Positions 1 through 6,733 of a stretch of 6,733 nt of DNA are shown piece after piece. Position 1 is the stretch's first letter. Each line of letters starts with the position of its first letter. The notes beneath the pieces are model-generated. The model worked only from the letters and a program-made list of their open reading frames with translations. It had not been told where the DNA came from and searched no databases. The translations under genes and the position numbers were made by a program. Source of the stretch: an uncultured Rhizobiaceae group bacterium (GTDB taxonomy: Bacteria; Pseudomonadota; Alphaproteobacteria; Rhizobiales; Rhizobiaceae); the NCBI GenBank assembly GCA_938009335.1, contig CALLHT010000003.1, positions 1-6,733 on the forward strand, read 5' to 3'.

Positions 1-1696
1 CTACAAGCATTTTCCGTATGTAAACCCAAATGCGCCCAAAGGCGGGAAAATAACCTATGGCGTTCAAGGTACGTTTGATTCAGTCAATCCGTTCATTTTG
101 AAGAGCATGCGCACCAACGCGCGTGGCAGCTGGGACCATCAATTTGGTCGCCTCGTCTTTGAAAGTCTTCTATTCCGCTCGCGAGACGAACCCTTCACCA
201 TGTATGGACTTTTGGCTGAAAAGGTCGAATGGCCGGATGATCGCAAATGGATCGAGTTCACGCTAAACCCTGACGCGAAGTGGTCGGATGGTGTTCAGGT
301 CACCGTTGAGGATGTACTGTTCACCTACGAACTGCTGACTGAGAAAGGCCGCCCGCCTTACAATTCCCGTATGAAAAAGATCGAGCGGATTGAGAAAACC
401 GGCGATCGGAAAATAAAATTTGTCTTCAATGAAAATGCTGATCGTGAATTCCCCATGATCATTGCGCTAAGCCCTATCCTTCCGAAACATGCGATTGATT
501 TTGATACGTTTGACCAATCATCGCTTGATAAGATGATTGGCAGCGGCCCATACACGATGGACACAATTGAGCCGGGGAAATTCATCACCTACAAGCGGAA
601 TCCCGATTATTGGGCAAAAGACCTCCCATCGCGCATTGGCTTTGCCAATTTTGATGAAGTGAAGGTTGAATATTATCGCAATTCAAACACGTTGTTCGAG
701 GCATTTAAAAAAGGCCTGTTTGACGCATTTCCGGAGAATGACCCCGCGGCCTGGCGCCGGAACTTCAATTTTCCCGCTGTAAGCGATGGTCGTGTAGCAA
801 AAGATGCATTCGAAACGGAAACGCCAGCGAAAATGCAAGGCTTTGTGTTCAACACGCGGCGCGAAATCTTCCAGAATCCTAAATTGCGCGAGGCGCTGGT
901 TGCCTTGTTTGACTTCGAGTGGATCAACCGCAATCTGTTCTTTGGTGCCTATGAGAGAACGGTTAGTTTTTGGCATGGGTCAGAACTCTCATCCCACGGC
1001 GTTAAGGCAAGTCCCCAGGAGCTTGAGTTTCTTGCGCCCTGGATGGACCGCGTTAAACCGGACGTGTTGAAGGGCACCTACGCACCGCCAATTTCAGATG
1101 GCTCTGGCCGCGACCGTAAAGTCATGCGCAAAGCATTCAAACTGCTGAAAGATGCTGGCTATACGCGTAAAGGTGAGCAGCTCGTGGGACCAGATGATGC
1201 ACCCCTGCAATTTGAAATTCTAACGCGATCCTCACGTCAGGAGAAACTCGCTATTGCCTATCGCCGTAGTCTGGAAAAACTCGGCATCGAAGTTGCCATC
1301 AGAACGGTTGACGATTCACAATATCAACGCCGCGTCCAGGAATATGACTATGACATGGTATTGCAGACTTACACCGCATCACTGTCTCCGGGTATTGAGC
1401 AGATATGGCGTTGGGGAAGCCGTTCGAAGGACGTTCCCGGGACCTTCAACTTCGCGGGCGTTGCTGATCCTGCCTTGGATGCAATGATTGACCATATGTT
1501 GCAAGCAAAATCGCGGGAAGACTTTATCGATGCCGTACGCGCCTATGACAGGCTTTTGATTTCCGGTGACTATCTCGTTCCGCTATTTCATATCAACGAA
1601 CAATGGGTTGCGCGTTGGGACTACATAAAACGTCCGACTGACACATCTATCTACGGATACCAGTTCGAAACCTGGTGGGATGCACGCGCGCAATAA
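1..1696 (+). CDS. YejA-type oligopeptide ABC transporter substrate-binding protein (family 5), 3' part
   Basis: This is a periplasmic solute-binding protein that would capture peptides (YejA relatives bind oligopeptides and microcin C-like compounds) and deliver them to an inner-membrane ABC importer. The frame is open from position 2 to the TAA at 1694-1696, giving 564 residues. The reading already shows mature-protein sequence at the edge: FPYVNPNAPKGG at residues 4-15 and GTFDSVNPF at 23-31, typical of the N-terminus just after the signal peptide. The start and signal peptide therefore lie to the left, probably about 40-60 codons away. The TTG at 98 is not the start. Family landmarks follow in order: WSDGVQVTVEDVLFTYELL (about 94-112), GSGPYTM (about 180-186), RNPDYW (about 199-204), GFVFNTRR (about 280-287) and a C-terminal PLFH..EQWVARW segment (about 527-539). 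The frame is intact. The permease and ATPase genes are not in the window. Substrate is inferred from the family; fold and family are confident. Confidence 0.93.
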   Translation, partial: YKHFPYVNPNAPKGGKITYGVQGTFDSVNPFILKSMRTNARGSWDHQFGRLVFESLLFRSRDEPFTMYGLLAEKVEWPDDRKWIEFTLNPDAKWSDGVQVTVEDVLFTYELLTEKGRPPYNSRMKKIERIEKTGDRKIKFVFNENADREFPMIIALSPILPKHAIDFDTFDQSSLDKMIGSGPYTMDTIEPGKFITYKRNPDYWAKDLPSRIGFANFDEVKVEYYRNSNTLFEAFKKGLFDAFPENDPAAWRRNFNFPAVSDGRVAKDAFETETPAKMQGFVFNTRREIFQNPKLREALVALFDFEWINRNLFFGAYERTVSFWHGSELSSHGVKASPQELEFLAPWMDRVKPDVLKGTYAPPISDGSGRDRKVMRKAFKLLKDAGYTRKGEQLVGPDDAPLQFEILTRSSRQEKLAIAYRRSLEKLGIEVAIRTVDDSQYQRRVQEYDYDMVLQTYTASLSPGIEQIWRWGSRSKDVPGTFNFAGVADPALDAMIDHMLQAKSREDFIDAVRAYDRLLISGDYLVPLFHINEQWVARWDYIKRPTDTSIYGYQFETWWDARAQ

Positions 1697-1697
1697 C

Positions 1698-1703
1698 GGA
1701 AAG
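1698..1703 (+). promoter_or_regulatory. Ribosome binding site for the frnE-like gene
   Basis: GGAAAG stands 8 bases before the ATG at 1712, inside the 15-base gap after the binding-protein stop. It is an imperfect Shine-Dalgarno match (consensus GGAGG), but its spacing supports 1712 as the start. The gap has no room for a separate promoter, so the gene is probably read from the upstream transcript. Confidence 0.55.
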
Positions 1704-1711
1704 CGAAACAC

Positions 1712-2380
1712 ATGGCTGAAAAACAGACACTGGAAATAGACGTCATTTCGGACGTCATGTGCCCATGGTGTTACATTGGCAAAACCCATCTTGATGCTGC
1801 AATCGCTCAAGTGGAAGACCTAGACGTAGTGGTGCGTTGGCGCCCCTACCAGCTTGATGGCACGCTTCCCAAAGAGGGCATGGATCGCGCAACCTATCTC
1901 AATAATAAATTTGGTGGCGAAGACCGTGCGCAAGAGATTTACGGGCGCATTCGCGATGCAGGGAAATCGCTCGGTATCGACTTTAATTTTGAAGATATGA
2001 AAGTCTCACCCAACACGTTGGATGCGCACCGCGTTATTATGTGGGCTGGTGGGCAAAGCCCAGAAGTTCAGAACAAGCTTGTTGAACGTCTGTTTGAAAT
2101 TTTCTTTCTCGAAGGTGGGAACATTGGGCTCGATGAAGTTTTGGCGCAGGCTGCGGAATATGCCGGAATGGACCCTGAAGTAGTCGATGATTTACTGAAA
2201 AAAGAAGATGACAAAGATCGCGTTTCCGCGGAAATCGATCATGCCAGAGAAATGGGTGTTCAGGGCGTTCCCTGCTTCATCGTCGACAACAAATACGCCG
2301 TGATGGGCGCGCAACCGCCGGAACAATTGGTAGGTGCGTTTCGGCATGCCATCGCGGAACGTGAAAAAGAAGCTGGCTAG
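1712..2380 (+). CDS. FrnE-like DsbA-family thiol oxidoreductase
   Basis: This 222-residue protein belongs to the DsbA/2-hydroxychromene-2-carboxylate isomerase superfamily, FrnE branch: a thioredoxin fold with a helical insertion, acting as a disulfide oxidoreductase or isomerase. The N-terminal strand LEIDVISD (7-14) leads into the redox motif CPWC (17-20). The middle (about 55-165) is the helical insert. The thioredoxin fold resumes at GVQGVPCFIVDNKYAVMGAQ (182-201), where Pro187 is the expected cis-proline; GAQPPEQL (199-206) is a family signature. The length is normal. There is no signal peptide, so it should be cytoplasmic, unlike DsbA. The start at 1712 is the only good one, because the next in-frame Met (16) would delete the first strand. 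Only three cysteines exist: 17, 20 and 188. The gene lies 15 bases after the peptide-binding protein, probably in one transcript. Some relatives are annotated as polyketide-synthesis or isomerase proteins; nothing here supports those roles. The physiological substrate is unknown. Confidence 0.92.
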   Translation: MAEKQTLEIDVISDVMCPWCYIGKTHLDAAIAQVEDLDVVVRWRPYQLDGTLPKEGMDRATYLNNKFGGEDRAQEIYGRIRDAGKSLGIDFNFEDMKVSPNTLDAHRVIMWAGGQSPEVQNKLVERLFEIFFLEGGNIGLDEVLAQAAEYAGMDPEVVDDLLKKEDDKDRVSAEIDHAREMGVQGVPCFIVDNKYAVMGAQPPEQLVGAFRHAIAEREKEAG

Positions 2381-3568
2381 TCAGGCCGTAGAGCGTTTTG
2401 CGAACGATTGCGCAGCAAGATAGAGACAAAGTCCCGCGCTTGCGAGCAATAACAAACAGATCAAAACCAAATCATATCCGCCCGCTTTCCAAATGAGCGA
2501 GCCGGTAAACGGGGCAATGGCACCACCCACAAAGAAGAATGATGCAAGCGTCCCGGATTTTGCGCCGTAATTTTCGCCCCCTAATATCTCCCAAGCAAGG
2601 CCCGGACGGATGATGCTGACAACGCCATGTGCAGCTCCAAAGAAAATAGCAAATCCGGCAATGAATCCCGGACTGTAGCCTGCAAACATGAGCATCACAG
2701 CGGATATTCCCATAGCGATGAACGAACAGATAGCCACAAAATGGTTTGATGCACGTTCACCTGCCGCGACCATTGCAATGCGCCCTGCAACCTGCATCGG
2801 CCCGATAAAAGACGCAGCGAGAATTGCCACATCCCGCAATACATCGCGATCCATCAATATGGCGAGTAAATGATTTACAGTCATCTGCTGAAGCATTGCG
2901 CCACAGGCAAAGCCCAGACCAAGACACCAGAATGCCGGTTGGCGCAAATATGCCCGATCTGCCGCATGGAAATCCTTTACCGGGTCTATCTTTGCCTCTT
3001 CCCAAGGTGCGTTTTCTACGTCCCTTGCACCCAGATAATTTAACGGCGCAGCGATCAACACCGCAATGGCGCAGAAAACCAAAACCGCAAATTGCCACCC
3101 CTGAGCCTCGGCCAATGAATTTGCCAGCGGGAAACTGATCGTGCTCGCAAAGCCTGCCATCAGGGTGATGGTTACAATTGCCTTGCGCCCTGCCGGACCA
3201 CGGGCGCGCGTGATGATCGCAAAACATGGTTCATACAAGCAGCCACTGATCATCATGCCGATGGCAATCCAAATCGCGTAGAACTGCCAAACCTCAGTCA
3301 CAAGCGATAGGCTGCCAACCAATAGACCTGCGATCACACTGGTCACGCCCATCACTAAGGGGCCTTTACCTTTGTCAATAAGCTTACCAACTGTGGGTGC
3401 GGTCGTTGCAGAAACCAACAGTGCAACCGTAAAGGCGCCGGTTAATTGCGCCCTGCTCCATCCAAGGTCTGCTTCCCACCACAACAGAAGTGCTGCAAAA
3501 ATATAAGACGCACTTGCCCAGATCAGCGTTTGCGCTATCGCCAGAAAGAGGATAGCGCGTTCAGGCAT
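2381..3568 (-). CDS. Major facilitator superfamily (MFS) transporter
   Basis: This 395-residue inner-membrane protein should move a small solute by proton- or solute-coupled transport. Twelve hydrophobic segments can be read at roughly 7-32, 42-60, 70-90, 94-118, 129-150, 158-180, 211-236, 245-268, 275-297, 299-322, 336-360 and 364-388, with a charged central loop at about 181-210 joining the two six-helix halves. The loop after helix 2, GKLIDKGKGP (61-70), is a version of the MFS motif A. GWSRAQLTGAF (36-46) before helix 2 and the G-rich segment around 338-355 resemble the monocarboxylate/oxalate-formate-like MFS group, but this does not fix the substrate. The ATG at 3566-3568 shares its A with the mfd stop codon (TAATG), which supports this start and translational coupling. 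It ends at a TGA (2383-2381) directly against the stop of the opposing frnE-like gene. No truncation or frameshift was seen. Confidence 0.92.
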   Translation of the reverse strand: MPERAILFLAIAQTLIWASASYIFAALLLWWEADLGWSRAQLTGAFTVALLVSATTAPTVGKLIDKGKGPLVMGVTSVIAGLLVGSLSLVTEVWQFYAIWIAIGMMISGCLYEPCFAIITRARGPAGRKAIVTITLMAGFASTISFPLANSLAEAQGWQFAVLVFCAIAVLIAAPLNYLGARDVENAPWEEAKIDPVKDFHAADRAYLRQPAFWCLGLGFACGAMLQQMTVNHLLAILMDRDVLRDVAILAASFIGPMQVAGRIAMVAAGERASNHFVAICSFIAMGISAVMLMFAGYSPGFIAGFAIFFGAAHGVVSIIRPGLAWEILGGENYGAKSGTLASFFFVGGAIAPFTGSLIWKAGGYDLVLICLLLLASAGLCLYLAAQSFAKRSTA

Positions 3569-6500
3569 TAGGCCGCTTTCTTTTCTTCTTCGATGAAACC
3601 CACCAGCTTTGTCAGGATCACCGCCGAGCCCTTCAAGCGTTTATCAGGTCCCTGCCAGTCTCGCGACAGAAAGATGCTTTGATCGGGCCTGATTTTGGCG
3701 TGCTGGCCCTGTTCTGCCACCCAGGCAATGAGCTTGGCGGGCGCAGGGAAGTCATTATTACGGAATGCGATCACCACGCCTTTTGGTCCAGCATCCACTT
3801 TCTCCACATTGGCTATAAAGCAAAGCCCCTTGATGAAAACGATCTTGAGTAGATATTCGACCTCTTCCGGTAAAGGTCCGAAACGGTCAATCAGCTCCGC
3901 ACCGAAGGCGTCAATCTCTTGCGCGTCGCGAAGATCTGACAAACGCTTATAAAGGTTCAATCGCAATTGCAGGTCCGGGATATAGCTTTCCGGAATGAGG
4001 ACGGCAGCTCCAATAGAAATCTGCGGAGACCATTTTTCATCGGCCACAAACCCTTCGCCATTTTTCAACTCGGCTACCGCTTCTTCCAGCATCTGCTGAT
4101 AAAGTTCGTAACCCACTTCACGGATTTGACCGGATTGTTCTTCACCCAATAGATTACCAGACCCGCGAATGTCTAGATCATGGCTTGCAAGTTCAAATCC
4201 AGCCCCGATTGAATCAAGCGATTGCATCACCTTCAGACGACGTTCGGCCATGGGCGTTAAAGTCTTGTTGACCGGCAAAGTCATGATCGCGTAGGCGCGG
4301 GTTTTAGAACGCCCTACCCGACCTCTGATTTGATACAATTGCGCCAAACCAAACATATCTGCACGGTGCACAATCAGCGTATTGGCAGTAGGAATATCCA
4401 ATCCGGATTCTACAATCGTGGTTGAAAGCAACACGTCATATTGACCATCATAAAACGCATTCATCACGTCATCGAGTTCACCCGGTGTCATTTGCCCATG
4501 AGCGCTCGCGACCTTGAGTTCGGGAACATGCTCTTCCAAAAAGCGCCCACGCTCTTCCAGATCGCTGACCCGCGGGCATACGTAAAAACTCTGCCCACCT
4601 CGATAACGCTCGCGAAGCAATGCTTCCCGCACAGTTAGTGGGTCAAACGGCGTTATAAACGTACGTACTGCCATCCGGTCCACTGGAGCTGTGGTAATCA
4701 GCGAAAGCTCTCGAACGCCGGTAAGTGCAAGTTGCAGTGTTCTCGGTATTGGCGTTGCTGACAATGTGAGTACATGAACATCTGTCTTAAGTTCCTTCAG
4801 GCGCTCTTTGTGCTTCACACCAAAGCGCTGTTCTTCGTCGATGACCAGAAGCCCCAAGCGTTTGAACTCAATGCCCTTGCTCAAAAGCGCATGCGTCCCA
4901 ATCACTATATCAACTGATCCGTCTTTCAGCCCTTCTTTGACCTTAGCCAGTTCCGCTGCACCCACAAGGCGTGATGCATGACGCACATTTACAGGCAAGC
5001 CTTTAAACCGTTCGGCAAACGTTTTGTAATGCTGGCGCGCGAGCAACGTAGTCGGCACCACAATGGCAACTTGTTGTCCGGCCATCGCCGCAATGAACGC
5101 ACCGCGCAATGCCACTTCAGTTTTACCAAAGCCCACGTCACCACAGACTAGACGGTCCATCGGTGTACCCGAACCCAGATCATCAAAAACCGCATCAATG
5201 GCCCGCATTTGATCTTCGGTTTCCTCATACGGGAACCGCGCAGAAAATTCGTCATACAGGCCTGCAGGCGGGATAATCCGCTCTGCGGTCCGTAAGGCAC
5301 GTTCCGCTGCAATCTGGATAAGCTGATCTGCCATCTCAAGAAGCTTCTTTTTAAGTTTGGCTTTGCGCGCCTGCCATGCAACGCCGCCCAGCTTATCCAG
5401 AACCACTTCAGTATCAGAACTCCCATACCGTGAAAGAAGTTCGATGTTTTCCACCGGCAGAAAGAGTTTGTCATCTCCCGCGTAGCGCAACTCCAAACAA
5501 TCATGTGGCGCGCCTGCTGCCTCAATTGTCTGCAAGCCGATAAAGCGCCCGATACCGTGATCTACGTGAACCACAATATCGCCCTCTGAAAGACTTGAGG
5601 CTTCTGAGATAAAATCTTTGTCTTTTTTTCGCCCGGAACGTCGCACCAGACGGTCGCCAAGAATATCCTGCTCGGCAATTACGGCGATCTCAGGCGTCTC
5701 AAAGCCGTGTTCAATGGGTACAACGCCCATGCAGATGAAGTTGGCTTTTGCCGCTTCAAATTCCCCGAAATTTGCAATCTGTTTCAGGCTTCCGACTTCG
5801 TGTTCCTCCAGCACCTGGCTTAGTCGATCCAGTGACCCTTCGGTCCATGCTGCCAGCAATACGCGCTTTTTGGCATCGCGTTGATCGCGGATATGCGCTG
5901 CAAGAGCTTCAAACACATTTTGACCTGCGGATCGCTCTGTTCCGAAATTACGTCCAGTTTTACCGCTCACGCTTATCGTTCGGGTTTGTGAGGTTTCGGG
6001 TTGATCAAACGCTGATATCCCGACACCATCCATCTCGCGGATCGTCCGCACCGCTTCATCGGGCGTCAGGTAAAGTGTGTCGGGCTCAATCGGTTTGTAG
6101 GGCGTGCCGCCATCAATCTTTTGTTCTATCGATTGCTGCCGTGCTTCAAAATGATCGACAATCTGTTCATGACGCGAGGCCAGTGCTTCAGGAAGATCGC
6201 CCGCATAGGTGACATGAAATCCGTCTGCATAGGCAAACAAACTGTCTAGCGTTTCATAAAAAAGCGGCAGCCAATGCTCCATGCCTGCAAAACGTCGCTT
6301 TTCGCTTACCGCTTGATAAAGCGCATCGTCACGGGTTGCAGCACCAAAGGTCTGCACATAGTTCTGGCGGAACCGCTGCACCGTCTCCTGATCAAGACTA
6401 ATCTCGCTCATGGCATTCAATGCGAATGTTTTCAGCTGACTTGTGGTGCGCTGGCTAAGCGGATCAAAGCTGCGGATTGATTCAAGCGTATCGCCAAAAA

Positions 6501-6733
6501 AATCGAGACGGACTGGCTCTTCACTGCCGGGCACAAAAATATCGACTATGCCGCCACGCACGGCAAATTCGCCACGCTCCCGAACAGTCGGTACCCGCTC
6601 AAAGCCATCGCCCGACAATTGCTGCGTGAGCGCGTCCATATCGACGCGATTTCCGGGCGCAAGTTTAGTCTGCTGCGCTTCAAGCACATTCTTTGGCACA
6701 TTCCTCTGCAAAATCGCATTCGCTGTCGTCAAC
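3568..6733 (-). CDS. mfd: Transcription-repair coupling factor Mfd, lacking its N-terminus at the window edge
   Basis: Mfd is an ATP-driven DNA translocase that pushes RNA polymerase stalled at lesions off the template and recruits UvrA for nucleotide excision repair. The window holds 1054 codons from 6732 to a TAA (3570-3568). Residues below count from the codon at 6732. The UvrB-like module that contacts UvrA spans about 1-230, with GEFAVRGGIVDIF at 54-66. The RNA polymerase-interacting, CarD-like domain follows at about 383-475. The RecG-like motor has Walker A GDVGFGKT (531-538), DEEQ (632-635), SATPIPRTL (658-666), ESGLDIP (775-781) and QIRGRVGRS (801-809). Arg832 and Arg856 match the translocation-motif arginines R929 and R953 of E. 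coli Mfd, with the same 24-residue spacing. The C-terminal autoinhibitory domain spans about 905-1050. Lys537 aligns with E. coli Lys634, so about 100 residues lie beyond the edge; the TTG at 6732 is an internal Leu. All motor motifs are intact. Confidence 0.98.
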   Translation of the reverse strand, partial: LTTANAILQRNVPKNVLEAQQTKLAPGNRVDMDALTQQLSGDGFERVPTVRERGEFAVRGGIVDIFVPGSEEPVRLDFFGDTLESIRSFDPLSQRTTSQLKTFALNAMSEISLDQETVQRFRQNYVQTFGAATRDDALYQAVSEKRRFAGMEHWLPLFYETLDSLFAYADGFHVTYAGDLPEALASRHEQIVDHFEARQQSIEQKIDGGTPYKPIEPDTLYLTPDEAVRTIREMDGVGISAFDQPETSQTRTISVSGKTGRNFGTERSAGQNVFEALAAHIRDQRDAKKRVLLAAWTEGSLDRLSQVLEEHEVGSLKQIANFGEFEAAKANFICMGVVPIEHGFETPEIAVIAEQDILGDRLVRRSGRKKDKDFISEASSLSEGDIVVHVDHGIGRFIGLQTIEAAGAPHDCLELRYAGDDKLFLPVENIELLSRYGSSDTEVVLDKLGGVAWQARKAKLKKKLLEMADQLIQIAAERALRTAERIIPPAGLYDEFSARFPYEETEDQMRAIDAVFDDLGSGTPMDRLVCGDVGFGKTEVALRGAFIAAMAGQQVAIVVPTTLLARQHYKTFAERFKGLPVNVRHASRLVGAAELAKVKEGLKDGSVDIVIGTHALLSKGIEFKRLGLLVIDEEQRFGVKHKERLKELKTDVHVLTLSATPIPRTLQLALTGVRELSLITTAPVDRMAVRTFITPFDPLTVREALLRERYRGGQSFYVCPRVSDLEERGRFLEEHVPELKVASAHGQMTPGELDDVMNAFYDGQYDVLLSTTIVESGLDIPTANTLIVHRADMFGLAQLYQIRGRVGRSKTRAYAIMTLPVNKTLTPMAERRLKVMQSLDSIGAGFELASHDLDIRGSGNLLGEEQSGQIREVGYELYQQMLEEAVAELKNGEGFVADEKWSPQISIGAAVLIPESYIPDLQLRLNLYKRLSDLRDAQEIDAFGAELIDRFGPLPEEVEYLLKIVFIKGLCFIANVEKVDAGPKGVVIAFRNNDFPAPAKLIAWVAEQGQHAKIRPDQSIFLSRDWQGPDKRLKGSAVILTKLVGFIEEEKKAA
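3576..3591 (-). promoter_or_regulatory. Purine-rich ribosome binding region for the MFS gene, within the mfd 3' end
   Basis: On the minus strand the last codons of mfd (Glu-Glu-Glu-Lys-Lys) form an uninterrupted 16-base purine run ending in GAAAG, 7 bases before the transporter ATG. It lacks a GGAGG core, so it is a weak site, consistent with initiation by ribosomes that have just terminated on mfd. The same bases encode the acidic/basic tail of Mfd, so the purine run may simply reflect those codons. Confidence 0.4.

Noticed and set aside
98..100. TTG as a start codon for the binding protein
   Set aside because: The same frame is open to the left edge and encodes conserved mature-protein sequence (FPYVNPNAPKGG, GTFDSVNPF) before this codon, so the real start is outside the window.
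702..716. A-run in the binding-protein gene as a frameshift signal
   Set aside because: In the reading frame (TTT AAA AAA GGC) the heptamer register does not fit X-XXY-YYZ, and Lys-Lys codons explain the run.
1739..1758. Direct repeat gacgtcat (1739-1746 and 1751-1758), each with the palindrome GACGTC
   Set aside because: It encodes Asp-Val-Ile-Ser-Asp-Val-Met just before CPWC, a conserved protein segment; the 12-base period is codon-based and it sits inside the gene, so an operator is not needed to explain it.
2393..2415. Possible terminator hairpins just inside the MFS 3' end (gcgttttgcgaacg, ttgcgcagcaa)
   Set aside because: Stems are only about 4 bp and neither is followed by a run of T on either strand, so they do not meet the pattern of an intrinsic terminator.
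2757..3227. 156-codon minus-strand open frame
   Set aside because: It is an out-of-frame reading of the MFS gene, rich in Cys, Gly and Arg, with no membrane segments or known motifs; the 12-helix frame explains the same DNA.
5748..6212. 154-codon plus-strand open frame
   Set aside because: It lies wholly antisense to mfd, shows no recognisable domain, and its translation is Arg/Pro/His-rich in the way of a shadow frame.
6730..6732. TTG as the start codon of mfd
   Set aside because: Alignment of the Walker A lysine with E. coli Lys634 leaves about 100 residues missing, and the frame runs to the window edge without a stop; this is an internal leucine.

Overview
The window reads as ordinary chromosomal sequence from an alphaproteobacterium. 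This rests on protein style: the Mfd has a DEEQ rather than DEEH Walker B box and an alphaproteobacterial-looking C-terminus, and the binding protein is of the long YejA type common in that class. Base composition is moderate, around 50% G+C by eye. A marine or host-associated member of the Hyphomicrobiales or a related order is plausible, but the order cannot be fixed from four genes.

Layout. Two genes lie on the plus strand at the left: the 3' end of a YejA-type (family 5) peptide-binding protein of an ABC importer (1-1696, signal peptide off the left edge), then 15 bases later a complete FrnE/DsbA-like thiol oxidoreductase (1712-2380). Two genes on the minus strand fill the rest: the transcription-repair coupling factor mfd (3568-6733, N-terminus off the right edge), followed downstream by a 12-helix major facilitator transporter (2381-3568). 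The two pairs face each other and meet stop-to-stop with no base between them. The mfd stop and the transporter start share one base (TAATG), so their translation is probably coupled.

Coding density is extreme: the only bases outside genes are 1697-1711. No stretch of 300 bases lacks a gene. I saw no tRNA, rRNA, insertion sequence, CRISPR array, attachment site, riboswitch or convincing intrinsic terminator. Promoters for both gene pairs must lie outside the window.

Functionally the genes form two unrelated pairs: peptide uptake plus cytoplasmic thiol chemistry, and DNA repair plus an exporter or importer of unknown substrate. All motifs needed for activity that fall inside the window are present, and no frame is broken. 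I do not see an undescribed system here; the points worth a second look concern gene arrangement and small sequence details.
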